A stretch of DNA of 64,000 nucleotides from Eustoma russellianum (Eukaryota > Streptophyta > Magnoliopsida > Gentianales > Gentianaceae). The position numbers and the translations under genes were made by a program. The stretch lies in the NCBI GenBank assembly GCA_036186865.1, contig AP025057.1, positions 22,088,277 through 22,152,276 of the forward strand, in the 5' to 3' direction. This document shows, in pieces, positions 1-9,097 of the stretch (the first letter of the stretch is position 1; the number at the start of each line of letters is the position of its first letter). The notes beneath the pieces are model-generated. The model saw only the letters and a list, made by a program, of their open reading frames with translations. It had not been told where the DNA came from and did not search any database.

Positions 1-260
1 GAGGTGACTCCTACAGATGAGAAGATGAGAGAATCAAGGTTAATATGTTACGGACATGTGCAAAGGCGTACTGCAGATGCACCTATGGTGCGAGACAATG
101 AATGATGTGTGTGTTAAACATGGGAGAAGAAAACCAAGAAGACAGAGACATTAAGGAAGGATATGACGTGTATAACAATTTGAAAGCATGTGGTCAATAA
201 TAGAACACAATAGAAACAATTGATTCATGTAGCCGATGTCACGTAAAGGGTATAAGATTT
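1..260 (+). mobile_element. RTE-clade LINE 3' end (decayed)
   Basis: From base 1 the first frame reads a stretch with the motif MRESRLICYGHVQRRTADAP, which matches the C-terminal signature of plant RTE-type LINE polyproteins (consensus style: MRExRLRWxGHVxRR...AP). A stop follows at about 104. A basic KHGRRKPRR remnant lies near 118-146 and an IHVADVT-like remnant near 225-245, the usual end of these ORFs (IHVADPT). Several stops and frameshifts make it a relic. The element enters from the left of the window, so its 5' part is not visible. It lies in what would be intron 1 of the SPC24-like gene. Confidence 0.6.
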
Positions 261-431
261 AAGTGAGAATTTTATGTACTAAGCCCTGAACCACGTTAGA
301 GATGAAATGATAATTTTGAAAGATGTGTATTCTAAACGCGCATATTATGCATTATGTATTAGGAGACACACATAAAACGTACGATTTAGGTTACGGGTAA
401 AAAAATTTCAACCACAAAATATAAAAATAAA

Positions 432-637
432 GCGTAAGATAAATGAATGATCCATATAGCCGACCTCACATAGCAGGAAAAATGTTCGAGCGTTATTGTA
501 AATCAAAACCTATAAAAGAAGCATCAACATTTCTGCGTAAGAGGAATGATTGATCTACATAGCCGACCTCACATAGCAGGAAAAATGTTTGAGTGTTGTT
601 GTAAATCAAAACTTATAAAAGAAGCATCAGCATTTCT
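432..637 (+). repeat. Two-copy 103-bp tandem duplication of RTE LINE tail
   Basis: Copy 1 spans about 432-534 and copy 2 about 535-637. Both contain the block AGCCGACCTCACATAGCAGG, then GTAAATCAAAAC and TATAAAAGAAGCATCA. In one frame each copy reads I-H/Y-I-A-D-L-T-stop, the end of an RTE-type LINE ORF, so the duplicated unit is itself a LINE 3' end. With the tail near 240 this gives three successive LINE ORF ends in 640 bp. Confidence 0.75.
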
Positions 638-765
638 TCAAACAACTTGCGGGGAAGAAAAGGGAAAATAAAAGAAAACAAAGTTGATTTCTTTCTGCAA
701 CAGTAAGGAACCATACGAGGGCACAGATACGTGCTGCTTAAACGAAACACTCTAACTACACCAAA

Positions 766-834
766 AGAGAGAGAGAGACAGAGAGAGACAGAGAGAGACA
801 GAGAGCGAAGAGAGAGAGAGAGAGAGAGAGAGAG
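766..834. repeat. GA-rich microsatellite
   Basis: A purine tract of GA repeats interrupted by GACA and GCGAA. It lies about 65 bp past the proposed splice donor of the SPC24-like exon, so it would be intronic. Confidence 0.9.
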
Positions 835-899
835 GGTTTACTGCTTATTCTCCCACGGTAAACTAGGAAACAAGAATCAAAAAACAGAAAACTGTTAAC

Positions 900-1074
900 C
901 TTCAATAGAGGATTCCAGGTGGATGTAATCAGAGTTGCACTGGGAATGAAGAGCTTGCAATTGCTGCAAATACTGCTTGAGCAATACGCCGTCTGTGTCG
1001 GTTCTCAAGAACTCAATAAGGTCATCGCTGTAAGATATTAGCTTTTCTGTGTCGAACCTTGCTGGATTCCCCAT
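900..1074 (-). CDS. Probable first coding exon of SPC24-like kinetochore protein
   Basis: The minus-strand ATG at 1074 opens MGNPARFDTEKLISYSDDLI and continues for about 58 codons through QALHSQCNSDY. From memory of the family, plant SPC24 homologues begin with a short Met-Gly segment, then a (D/V)EKLISYSDDLVEFL-like segment and a SSCDSDF-like segment, which is the basis for the name. SPC24 is a coiled-coil subunit of the NDC80 complex that links kinetochores to microtubules. The frame stops just after GAAG|GTTAAC, a plausible donor at 899/900 (phase 1), so this is read as exon 1 with later exons left of the window; I found none in 1-895. A GTG further upstream (1143) is in frame, but ATG 1074 fits the family N terminus. 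Alternative: a stranded gene fragment. Confidence 0.5.
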
Positions 1075-1740
1075 TCTTTTATACTCCCTGCACAATACAG
1101 CTTCAATAAGTACTAGGGTTTCATCACTCTTGTTATCTTTCACTTCTACCTACTGTAAAACAAAGGATGTCGCATTGAAATTACAAAATCAGCGCAAGAT
1201 TTTTATCCAAATTCAAATTATATTTGTCTGTTCTGATTTAAACCTTGTTTTTCAATCTTTGCACTGCTGAACCCCATAGAAGAACGGATAAAAAAAGAAA
1301 CAGCTAAAGACAACTGAATATAAATAAATACAGCAAAAAAGAAAGTGACTCACTAAAAGTTCAGTAGGAAAAGAAAACAAATTTACCTGGAAATTTTACG
1401 ACCTAAATTTCATGCCAAACTAACTAAAAAAACCCTAGGCAAACAAAAATTGAGCAATGAGTTTCCTTATCCCGCTGTCCACCTTAAGAATCAAGATGAT
1501 GATCAAACCGGAATTGTAATTACTCCAAGGGGAGTTATTGTACTGACTTTCTCTATGGCTTACAAGCGGCCTTCTTTTCTTTGTCTCCTGTCAACTTTGC
1601 GGCGGCGGCCCGCTGTTACTACGTTGCTTCCGGAAAGGAGTGACAGCGGGTGGGTAGAAGGAGGGGTGGGGTCGAAGACGTGAGATCGAAAAGGAGGCGA
1701 ATTGGAAAGAACGGAAGGGAAGAAACGGTAGAATCGTGGA
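1075..1740 (-). promoter_or_regulatory. Leader, possible 5'-UTR intron and promoter-proximal DNA of SPC24-like gene
   Basis: On the minus strand a plausible donor CCAG|GTAAAT lies at 1387/1386. Acceptors with pyrimidine-rich approaches lie near 1150 (TTTTACAG) and just before the start codon (TTGTGCAG|GGAG, about 1089). This suggests a non-coding first exon around 1387-1700 and one or two 5'-UTR introns. The 1570-1700 stretch is more GC-rich than its surroundings and pyrimidine-rich on the minus strand, as plant 5' UTRs often are. No TATA box is certain. The plus-strand frame 1450-1683 in this stretch has no recognisable content. Confidence 0.35.
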
Positions 1741-2219
1741 GAGGAGGGAAGTGAGAGATTTTTTTTTTTAAAAACAATATTCTGGTTTTAATTAAAAATA
1801 TGAAAAATTTTACAAACAATCACGTCCTCATTTTGAATATCGTTTTAAAGTACTTTAGGGGTCTAATGCGTTATTTTGAATGGCACTTTAAACAATACCA
1901 TTTTTTGATACACAAAAGTAGTATTGACTCACCGTACATGTTGTGGGAAAGACCCGACACTCTCATCTCACTTGGTCAGCAACGTGTTCAGGGCATTGAA
2001 GATGTGGGATACTATGGTTCTTCAGTTATATACGACGCATGCTACGTTTATTTTCACATGTAAGATATTGTTATTTGATATATTAAAGTAGATCGGATGC
2101 TAATGTGAAATGTTATATGCGGATACCCTATTGCGTGTGTATTTTACATGTCAAATCGGAGATTGTGCCTCCATTATGCATCTGAGTGCTGATACTGTGC
2201 AGTCTGAGAGCTTCGGAGA
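1741..2219. other. No recognised feature
   Basis: AT-rich sequence with a T/A homopolymer run near 1757-1772. A plus-strand frame (1800-2063, 87 codons) shows no known motif and has no supporting context. Confidence 0.5.
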
Positions 2220-2960
2220 ACTCTTGGACAATGTCTTAGGGTTGGCTAAATTGAGCAACCAAGCCTTGAAGAATGGTGTGGACTAGCCAAATGATAAACA
2301 CCCTCGTAGACAACATTCATCTTGTCTAGGCAATCACCCTCAAGCATGCTCAAACTTTGAACGTTTTTAGACTTGATTTTTAGTGAGAAATCAAGAAAAC
2401 AAAGCTGCCTTCTAAGGAGAAAAGCAACAATATTTTTATTTCCAATAAGCTGAATACACCAAAAACATTTTCAGCCCTTTAAATAGGAATAAAACAAAAC
2501 CTAAGGCCTATCTTAGTCAAAGATGCAATGAAAGACACTTATTCTAGTCTTTAGGACCAGATTACAATGTCTGGAACTGCCTAAAGCCACTTCATGAGTC
2601 AATCTCCAAGAGCACAACAAAAGACTGGATTTTATGCTGAAGTGGCGCTTCTGGTTGGCTCGTCTTTTCCCACGGATACAAGTCGAATTTGAGGATGAGT
2701 CCTTCTTAGGTATTTTAGTTCGCGTTCTGATCTTGAAGTTTGGTTTTTGAATGACTCAATTTGGAGCACTTGTGACAGAGTTATGCGTCTACAAAGTCCA
2801 TGCAGTTTTCAGCTCTTTTTTAGCACACTTTGTCTAGAACTCACTCTTGTTTGTATACGACGTTTAGCACATCTATCATCTCAAAAGGACCCTTCAAAGC
2901 CAACAAAAGACAACAATGATCAAGCTAGAAGTGTATGAAAAGCAATGACATGCATCTAAT
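2220..2960 (-). repeat. Diverged LTR-like fragment related to the CRM-like LTR
   Basis: The segment around 2320-2405 (CAAGCATGCTCAAACTTTGA, then AAATCAAGAAAACAAAG) aligns with the LTRs at 39256 and 58131 (CAATATGCTCAACTTTGAAG, then AAACCAAGAAAACAAAG). Both have a TTTAAATAGG/ATTTATAGG box at a similar distance downstream. Further on only general resemblance remains. Boundaries are not defined, and I see no coding part attached, so it may be a solo LTR or a truncated piece. Confidence 0.4.
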
Positions 2961-3022
2961 TAAAACACACAAATGCAAAGCATGAAGTGCAATCTAACTA
3001 AGAGACCCCTATAATTTCTTGC

Positions 3023-3040
3023 ACGTGTGTGTATGTGTAT

Positions 3041-3102
<62 letters not shown>
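3023..3102. repeat. Compound microsatellite (GT)n-(AC)n-(AT)n-(GT)n
   Basis: A run of alternating purine-pyrimidine DNA. The AC tract (about 3042-3067), the AT tract (about 3067-3082) and the GT tract (about 3082-3102) are mutually complementary, so the block is a near-perfect palindrome. It lies just 5' of the LINE. Confidence 0.9.
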
Positions 3103-3285
3103 AATTACACGGGATAAGTTAAGGATGGCGGCGGCAGCACTACATGGCGATCGTCGGCATTGATTCCGGCGATCTCTCACTCATATTCTTCATTCCCTCT
3201 TTATTCTCCAAATTTCTTCTATCTGTGATCCCAACACAATTTGTGCATTGCGTTCTTTCTGTAGGTCTCCAAAAGCGGCGCCGCC

Positions 3286-4110
3286 ATGCAATCCAGAACA
3301 GCAAAACCAACATTTGTAGAAATCCTTGCCCCTAAATCCCTGTCGTCTCCTTCACTGATTCGGCCAACACACTGATTCAAGGGTCTCCCCTTGTTGACAT
3401 TTACAGCTGATGAGGTAGCGAATTTTCCCTTCCTTATCGTTTTTCTTTGATTGATTCGTTTTGGAATGGTCGCCCTACTATGAAGCAATTACATTCTTGT
3501 TTTGAACGTACTGGATTCACACAAACACCAAAGTTAGGATTATTGGATGATCAACACATTTTAATAACGTTTGCTGCCTAAGAAGATTATCAGAGGTGTT
3601 TTCTACGTCGATCATGGATGCTTAATGGGTTTCATATGCGTGTTACCAAGTGGACATCGGAATTTGATCCCAAAGTCGATAACCCGATAGTGCCAATTTG
3701 GATTTCAATTCGGGGTTTGCCGCTATTCCTCCATAACAAAGTGGCACTCAGGGATGTTGCACATATGATTGGAGAACCATTGCGTATGGACTCGGCTACG
3801 CTGCAAGGTCTTTGGCCATCTGTCATTCGGTTGTGTGTGGAAGTCGATATTTCGAAGCCTTTGCCTGGAAGATTACATATTCAAGCTAGCCATAATGAAT
3901 TCTATCCCACTGTTGAATATGAAGATATTCCACTTTTTTGCTCAGAATGTCGTGTTCTTGGACATGAGGTGAAAGCTTGTCCTCAAGTTGATGGGGTGAT
4001 GCACAGCCGGACAACCCACCTCCGGTTAAACGTTAATCGAGACCATAAACTCGTTGGACCCCTAAAAAATATGTTGCGCAAGATGATCAACTTGAAGTAA
4101 CTATTCCTCC
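3286..4110 (+). pseudogene. LINE ORF1 (DUF4283-like plus zinc knuckle)
   Basis: The ATG at 3286 opens MQSRTAKPTFVEILAPKS. After a stop, the series GLPLLTFTADEVA, PYRFSL, then MRVTKWTSEFDPKVDNPIVP (about 3636) follows that of ORF1 in the second LINE (GSPMISFSDEEV, PYRFSL, MRVTKWTPDYDPKFDVPIVP). A CCHC-like knuckle (CSECRVLGHEVKACP) lies near 3940-3985. Such proteins bind element RNA and form the ribonucleoprotein. At least two stops and two frameshifts break the frame. The sequence after the knuckle to about 4600 is poorly conserved. Confidence 0.75.
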
Positions 4111-4605
4111 AGCGGATCATCATTTGGTTGACCCTATCCAGAATGATAAGGACCCTTCACCAGCGGTTCCCCTAGATTTGCAACATCTTACAGAGGCACA
4201 AGATGTGGAAATTCTTGGTCTCGTGTGAGCAGGTTGAGGCACCCCCAGATGGACCTTTGGTGGCAAACGTGTCTGACACAGAATTGATAGTTGCAGATAG
4301 CAAGGCACGCCTTCATTCCATTATGTAACTGTCTGACGGGGCAATTATGGATGACTTTCGTCATTCTATTGAGGAGATGGTCCGTACAGGTTGGGTACGA
4401 GATTTACAAAATGGTGAACATAATCTATCTCGTCGTTTATCCATGTCAGCAGAAAGTCACGACGAGTATATACCATCGGTGGAACTGGTTATTCATCCAT
4501 GCAGGCCTCGATGTACTAAAGCAGAGATGCCTATTCCACCGCCTTCAACTTGTGTGATGCGTTCTTCTTCAGGTCATCTTCCAGTTTATCTTCCAATCCT
4601 GCTTA

Positions 4606-5337
4606 ATGAATGGTTTATTTTGGAATTTCCGAGGATTGCGTACGTCGTTCGTTCGTCTTTAGCGTCTCATACGTCATCATCATATCACTCTTTTAATTAT
4701 TATCAAACCTCAGCAGTCAATTGAGCAATTGGTCCGGTATCAATTGCGGTTTTCCTTTACACATTCTCTTTCTACTTGTCGCAATAAGGTATGGGTTTTT
4801 TGGCGGCAGACTGCGCTTCATTTATTAGATGTTACTCACGGGGAACAGGCTTCGCATTTCCACTATTCTATTCCAGCAATCCAGCATGTAATCTCGATTA
4901 GCTCGGTGTATGGTATGCATACTGTTACTGACAGACGTTGATTATGGTTGGAGCTTCAGGAGATTCATGCATGTGCCAATCCATTATGGGTTGTTGATGG
5001 TGATTTTAATACTTGTCTATCTGTTGACGATCATGTTGGCGTATCTATGCCACAACTTTCTTCTATTGAGGAGTTTGTGGACTGTATTAATCACTATGAT
5101 TTAATTGATATCCCATATGAGGGTGTGCGGCATACTTAGGTTGGGAGTCATGGTTTGGGAGTAGTCAAACGGCGGTTAGATCGAGTGCTTTGCTCCCTTC
5201 CTTTTTACCAGCAGTTTTCTACGCTTAAGGTTAAGCATTTATCTCGTGTCACTTCGGACCATGCTCCTTTACTCCTTACTTATGTTCCTTCACCATCGGT
5301 GGGTGCTAAGTCCTTCCGGTTCCTGAATTTGGACTGA
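4606..5337 (+). pseudogene. LINE ORF2 endonuclease domain
   Basis: Translation opens with NGLFWNFRGLRTS, the usual start of a plant L1 endonuclease (WNxRGL). It continues with SSVYGMHTVTDR, WVVDGDFNTCLS (the GDFN active-site motif) and VKRRLDRVLC, and ends with RVTSDHAPLL, where SDH carries a catalytic His. This domain nicks target DNA for target-primed reverse transcription. It is broken by stops near 4940 and 5139 and by frame changes. Confidence 0.8.
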
Positions 5338-5639
5338 GCATAAGCATTTTATGCCCTTTGTCAGAGACAAGTGGGTCGGTTATCCCATGACTAGTGGAAT
5401 GCAGGGACTTTATAATAAATTGCCGTGCTTAAAGAAGGATTTAGAATATTGGAATATTCATATATTTGGCAATGTTTTTGATGCTTTAAATGCTGATACA
5501 CATGGTGCAACTTCTGGAAGCAACATATGACCTTGATCCCAATCCTGATCTGAGAACTCAATTGCATGCAGCTCAAGCTAATTATAATCAGGCTGCTATG
5601 CTAGAATGCATTATTGGGAGCAGAAAGCTCGAGTCAAAA

Positions 5640-7066
5640 GGATTCGGGGTGGTGATGCGAGTACTCAGTACTTTCATAGTCTAGTCCGAGATAGGTGGCG
5701 TCGACAATCTATCATTTCTATTTATACTGCTACTGGCGAGCTTTGTACCATGGATGAAGCTATACAAGGCGAGGCGATTTCATATTATTCGCATCTTTTC
5801 ACTGCTGAGCCTGTTTCTGGGGTTGACGACTTGCTTCACTACATACCTCCATTGGTATCTCCGGATATGAATGCTCAGCTTTTGGCCATGCCGACTTTGG
5901 AGGAAACTAAGGCTGCATTGTGGGCTTTGGACCCTCATAGTGCACCGGGACCAAGGATACAATGGTTATTTCTTCCATCATTGTTGGGAGGTTGTGTCTC
6001 AGGATGTTTATAAAGCAATACAAGAGTTTTTTTGGGTATTGGAATCCCTCGAGCCATGGGCAGCACTTTGATCACTTTAATTCCGAAGAAAGACTCTCCT
6101 CATACGTTTGTGGATTTTCGTCCCATCAGTCTATCGAACTTTATGTCCAAGGTAGGTACTCGGATTCTTACTTTCCGCATGGCTCTTTTACTTGATGTGA
6201 TTATATCCGTTGAACAAGCGGGATTTATGAGGGGTCATGATATTTCTGAACATATTCTTCTTGCCCAAGAGCTAACACAGTTATTAAATAAAAAGGTGCG
6301 GGGTGGTAATGTAATGGTCAAATTAGACATGGTGAAAGCTTTTGATCGTGTTAGTTGGGATTTTTTAAGTCATCTTGTGGTCAAGATGGGGTTTCACAGT
6401 CGCTTTATCAAGCTTGTACTTAATCATCTGGAATGTACTCATATGTCAGTTCTCATCAACAGCAAACCCTATGGATTTTTTTGGCCAACTAGGGGTTGAA
6501 GCAGGGTGACCCTCTTTCTCATTTATTATTTATTCTGACCTCAGAAACGTTTTCACGAGGACTCAAGCATTTAGTCTTGGATGGTTATATAACTGCTTTT
6601 TCTATGGGCAGGGCACGCCCATTGATTACACATCTTGCTTTTGCTGATGATCTTTTAATATTTCTCAATGGTTCGTTGAGTTCTATGCAGCGGTTCAGGC
6701 GGTTTCTTGATCTGTACCAATCTGCATCCGGACAACAGGTAAATTTTCAAAAGAGCCATTTTATACCATCCTCACTTGCGTCTTCTAGCGTTATTGGACG
6801 TATTTCTCATGAGTTGGGCATGTCTTCCACCACGCTACCTATTAAATATTTATGTGTTTATTTATTTCGTGGCTGTGGCAGCCCTATACACTGTCTGGAC
6901 TTGTTGGCTCAAATGGATTCTCGGTTGCTTGCTTGGCAAAATAAATTTCTTTCTTCAGCAGGTAGGTTAATTTTGATCAAGCATGTTCTTGCTGCGCTGC
7001 CTGTGCATACCCTTTCGGTTCTTTCGCTGCCAAAGAGTATCATGCATGCCATTTGAAGACGCATAT
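5640..7066 (+). pseudogene. LINE ORF2 reverse transcriptase
   Basis: Visible blocks are LITLIPKKDSP and DFRPISLSNF (about 6068-6140), VKLDMVKAFDRVSWDFL (about 6317), KQGDPLSHLLF (about 6499), HLAFADDLLIF (about 6630, where FADD replaces the usual FADD/YADD catalytic box) and the thumb LAWQNKFLSSAGRLILIKHV (about 6930-6990). The TRG-stop-KQGDP junction at 6499 is a nonsense change of the usual GLRQGDP block. The upstream linker 5640-6000 contains a conserved KLESKG/VKRIRGGDASTQYFH-type segment. It polymerises element cDNA, but is inactive here because of several stops and frameshifts. Confidence 0.85.
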
Positions 7067-7469
7067 GTAATTTTTTCTGGAGGACTAGAGATTATTCAAA
7101 TAAGCATCATTGGGTTAAATGGACTATTTTATTTATACCACAGGATGAGGGAGGGCTTGGTTTGCGCAATTTGGATTATTTATCACTTGCATATGCGGCT
7201 AAATTATGGTGGTCTTATAACACCACATAGTCTTTGTGGTCATCTTTTATGCACTTTAAATATGAAGGTCGTTTGGGTTTGACCCCTTGGATTACGGACT
7301 CTCCTTGTTGGAAGCGCATTTGTGCAGTTCATTCACTTTGTATTTCGAATGTTGTTGGTACTCCGCGAGCTTTCTGTGGAAACCAGATACTACAGGTGTC
7401 TTCACTTTAAAGTCGGCTTATACAGGGCACTGTACAACATCTTGCAGCCCTTCCTTTGCAGGATAATTT

Positions 7470-8314
7470 TCAGAGGATTCTGATTCAAGGACCCACATGT
7501 TGTCCTTTCTGTTTTGCTTCTTCGGGCACTGTACAACATCTTTTTCTAGACTGGACGATTTGGGCATTTTATGCTGCAGCTCTTGATGTCCCGGTCTCTT
7601 TTCACATACCTCTGCGTCAGTTCTTTTTTGCTTGGTGGACTTCCACCCGTGGGACTACTTTACAAGGTTGCATGCAGATTGTTGCGCCATGAATTATCTT
7701 GTGGACAATATGGCGTATGTATGCCTCCATTGTATTTGTGAATGACCACTGGTCTTTGCATAGGTTACAGGAATTGATCAGCCGTGAAATTTATCTTTAG
7801 TCCTGTGCTTAGGCACCAGGCGCGGTTCCGTGGATCTCCACTTAATTTCCTTTGGTCTATTGCCACACCTTTTTCTGTGCCAGATTCAGATTGTATGTTG
7901 GTTAGCACCTTCTTATGGCCGATTTAAGTTGAATGTAGATGCTACTCTAGGCTCCTTCTCTGCTGCAGGAGGTGCTGTGCTTCGGGATACATATGGCCAC
8001 TTTTCAGGAGTCATTATCTTTTATTTGCCTGTAATGTCACCCTTCCATGCTAAGTTGCAGGCGGCCACGTTAGCTCCTCTCTTTTCTACAGCATTATACA
8101 TCTATTGTCATCGAGGTAGATTCCAGCAGTGTTGTCAATTATGTTCATTCGCATCCTTCATCATCGTTGGCCCGCCTTCTTGTTTTGGCGGGTGGCAACA
8201 TCTCCCACGACCCACGGCAAGTAAATTCGGTTGCACATCTCTTGGCACGGGATGGGCAGCTTAACGCTGGGTTTCATTCTTTTTCGCATGTCACTGAGCT
8301 ACCTAAGATTGTTT
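7470..8314 (+). pseudogene. LINE zf-RVT and RNase H-like tail
   Basis: The zf-RVT block GPTCCPFCFASSGTVQHLFL lies at about 7489-7548. An RNase H-like (RVT_3) block follows from about 7920: GRFKLNVDATLGSFSAAGGA, then VLRDTYGHFSG. Its end, in another frame, is PRQVNSVAHLLARDG (about 8212-8256). Acquisition of a C-terminal RNase H is typical of a subset of plant L1 elements. The 18-bp string GGGCACTGTACAACATCT occurs at about 7429 and again at about 7526, pointing to a small rearrangement in the zinc-knuckle region. Confidence 0.7.
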
Positions 8315-9032
8315 AGGCTTCTTTGCAGACAGATCTCTCCACACCATACTTGCGTATACAACCTTAGAATGGGTGATTCATGGCTTACTCCGCGGTTCTG
8401 TTGCCTATGTCATCATTTGGCACAGGCAACCCGGGTACACTCTATTTCTTTTTGCCTAGACTTTGGTGTGTTGAATGTTTTCTACACTTTCTGGCTTAGG
8501 GCTATGCATTCAAAGTTGTTGCACGTATCCTCGGATGCAGGCAACGCTGGTATTTATCCCCCACCACTTATATGCACTTTGAATTTGTCTGATCTCATCT
8601 GGATGCTTATCTGCTTTTCTATGTTGTCTTGCATGGATACACTATGGCGTTGCATTGGGAGTTTTTCATTTGTCTTTCTACCACCTATGAACTTCGATGC
8701 CAGCATTCCTTGGGACATTCTTTTGGCGATCTTCATGGCTGCCATCTCTTGCTCTTGCCAGTCTTATTTCATTACTTTATTATTGTTTTCCTCTTCTAGT
8801 TCATATTTTAGCACTATAAATATGTATGCTTTTTTCCTCGATCAAGGTTTTGTCCACAAGGTGGTTTTCCTTGCTAAAGTTTTAATGCGGCATTTCATAT
8901 GGTGTTGAATGTGACACCCTTCCCTTCAGATTTAGCGCATACTTTAATACTTGCATTGGCTTTTGCTTATTTTGTTTCATCTCCATTTTGGTGATGTAAT
9001 ATGGCTTTCCTCTGCCATAAATCAAAAAAAAG
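8315..9032 (+). other. LINE 3' region and A-tail
   Basis: This stretch has no recognisable coding motif, although a 225-codon frame (8231-8908) happens to stay open; its composition is T-rich and untypical of a protein. The end is CTCTGCCATAAATC followed by eight A residues, consistent with a LINE 3' end. Confidence 0.55.
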
Positions 9033-9038
9033 TATTTG

Positions 9039-9094
<56 letters not shown>
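9033..9094. repeat. (TA)n microsatellite
   Basis: About 54 bp of uninterrupted TA lie between the LINE tail and the first base of the Tekay-like LTR. It is either the insertion target or a post-insertion expansion. It hides the target-site duplications of both neighbours. Confidence 0.9.

Positions 9095-9097
<3 letters not shown>

Larger units (their letters stand above)
3118..9032 (+). mobile_element. L1-clade LINE, nearly full length, decayed
   Basis: Domains come in canonical order: an ORF1 DUF4283-like domain with a zinc knuckle (3286-4110), apurinic-type endonuclease (4606-5337), reverse transcriptase (about 5640-7066), zf-RVT (about 7470-7560) and a C-terminal RNase H-like domain (about 7890-8314), then a 3' UTR and a short A-run at 9025-9032. 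Many stops and frameshifts mean it is inactive. The 5' edge is set by similarity of the leader and ORF1 to the second LINE at 20571 and is uncertain by some tens of bases. No target-site duplication could be confirmed because a TA tract follows the tail. Confidence 0.85.

Noticed and set aside
1450..1683. 77-codon plus-strand frame upstream of the SPC24-like exon
   Set aside because: It lies antisense to a probable 5' UTR, has no recognisable domain and has no plant-gene context on the plus strand.
8231..8908. 225-codon plus-strand frame after the LINE RNase H domain
   Set aside because: Rich in Phe, Cys and Leu, as expected from T-rich LINE 3' DNA; no motif, and it overlaps the RNase H end in another frame.
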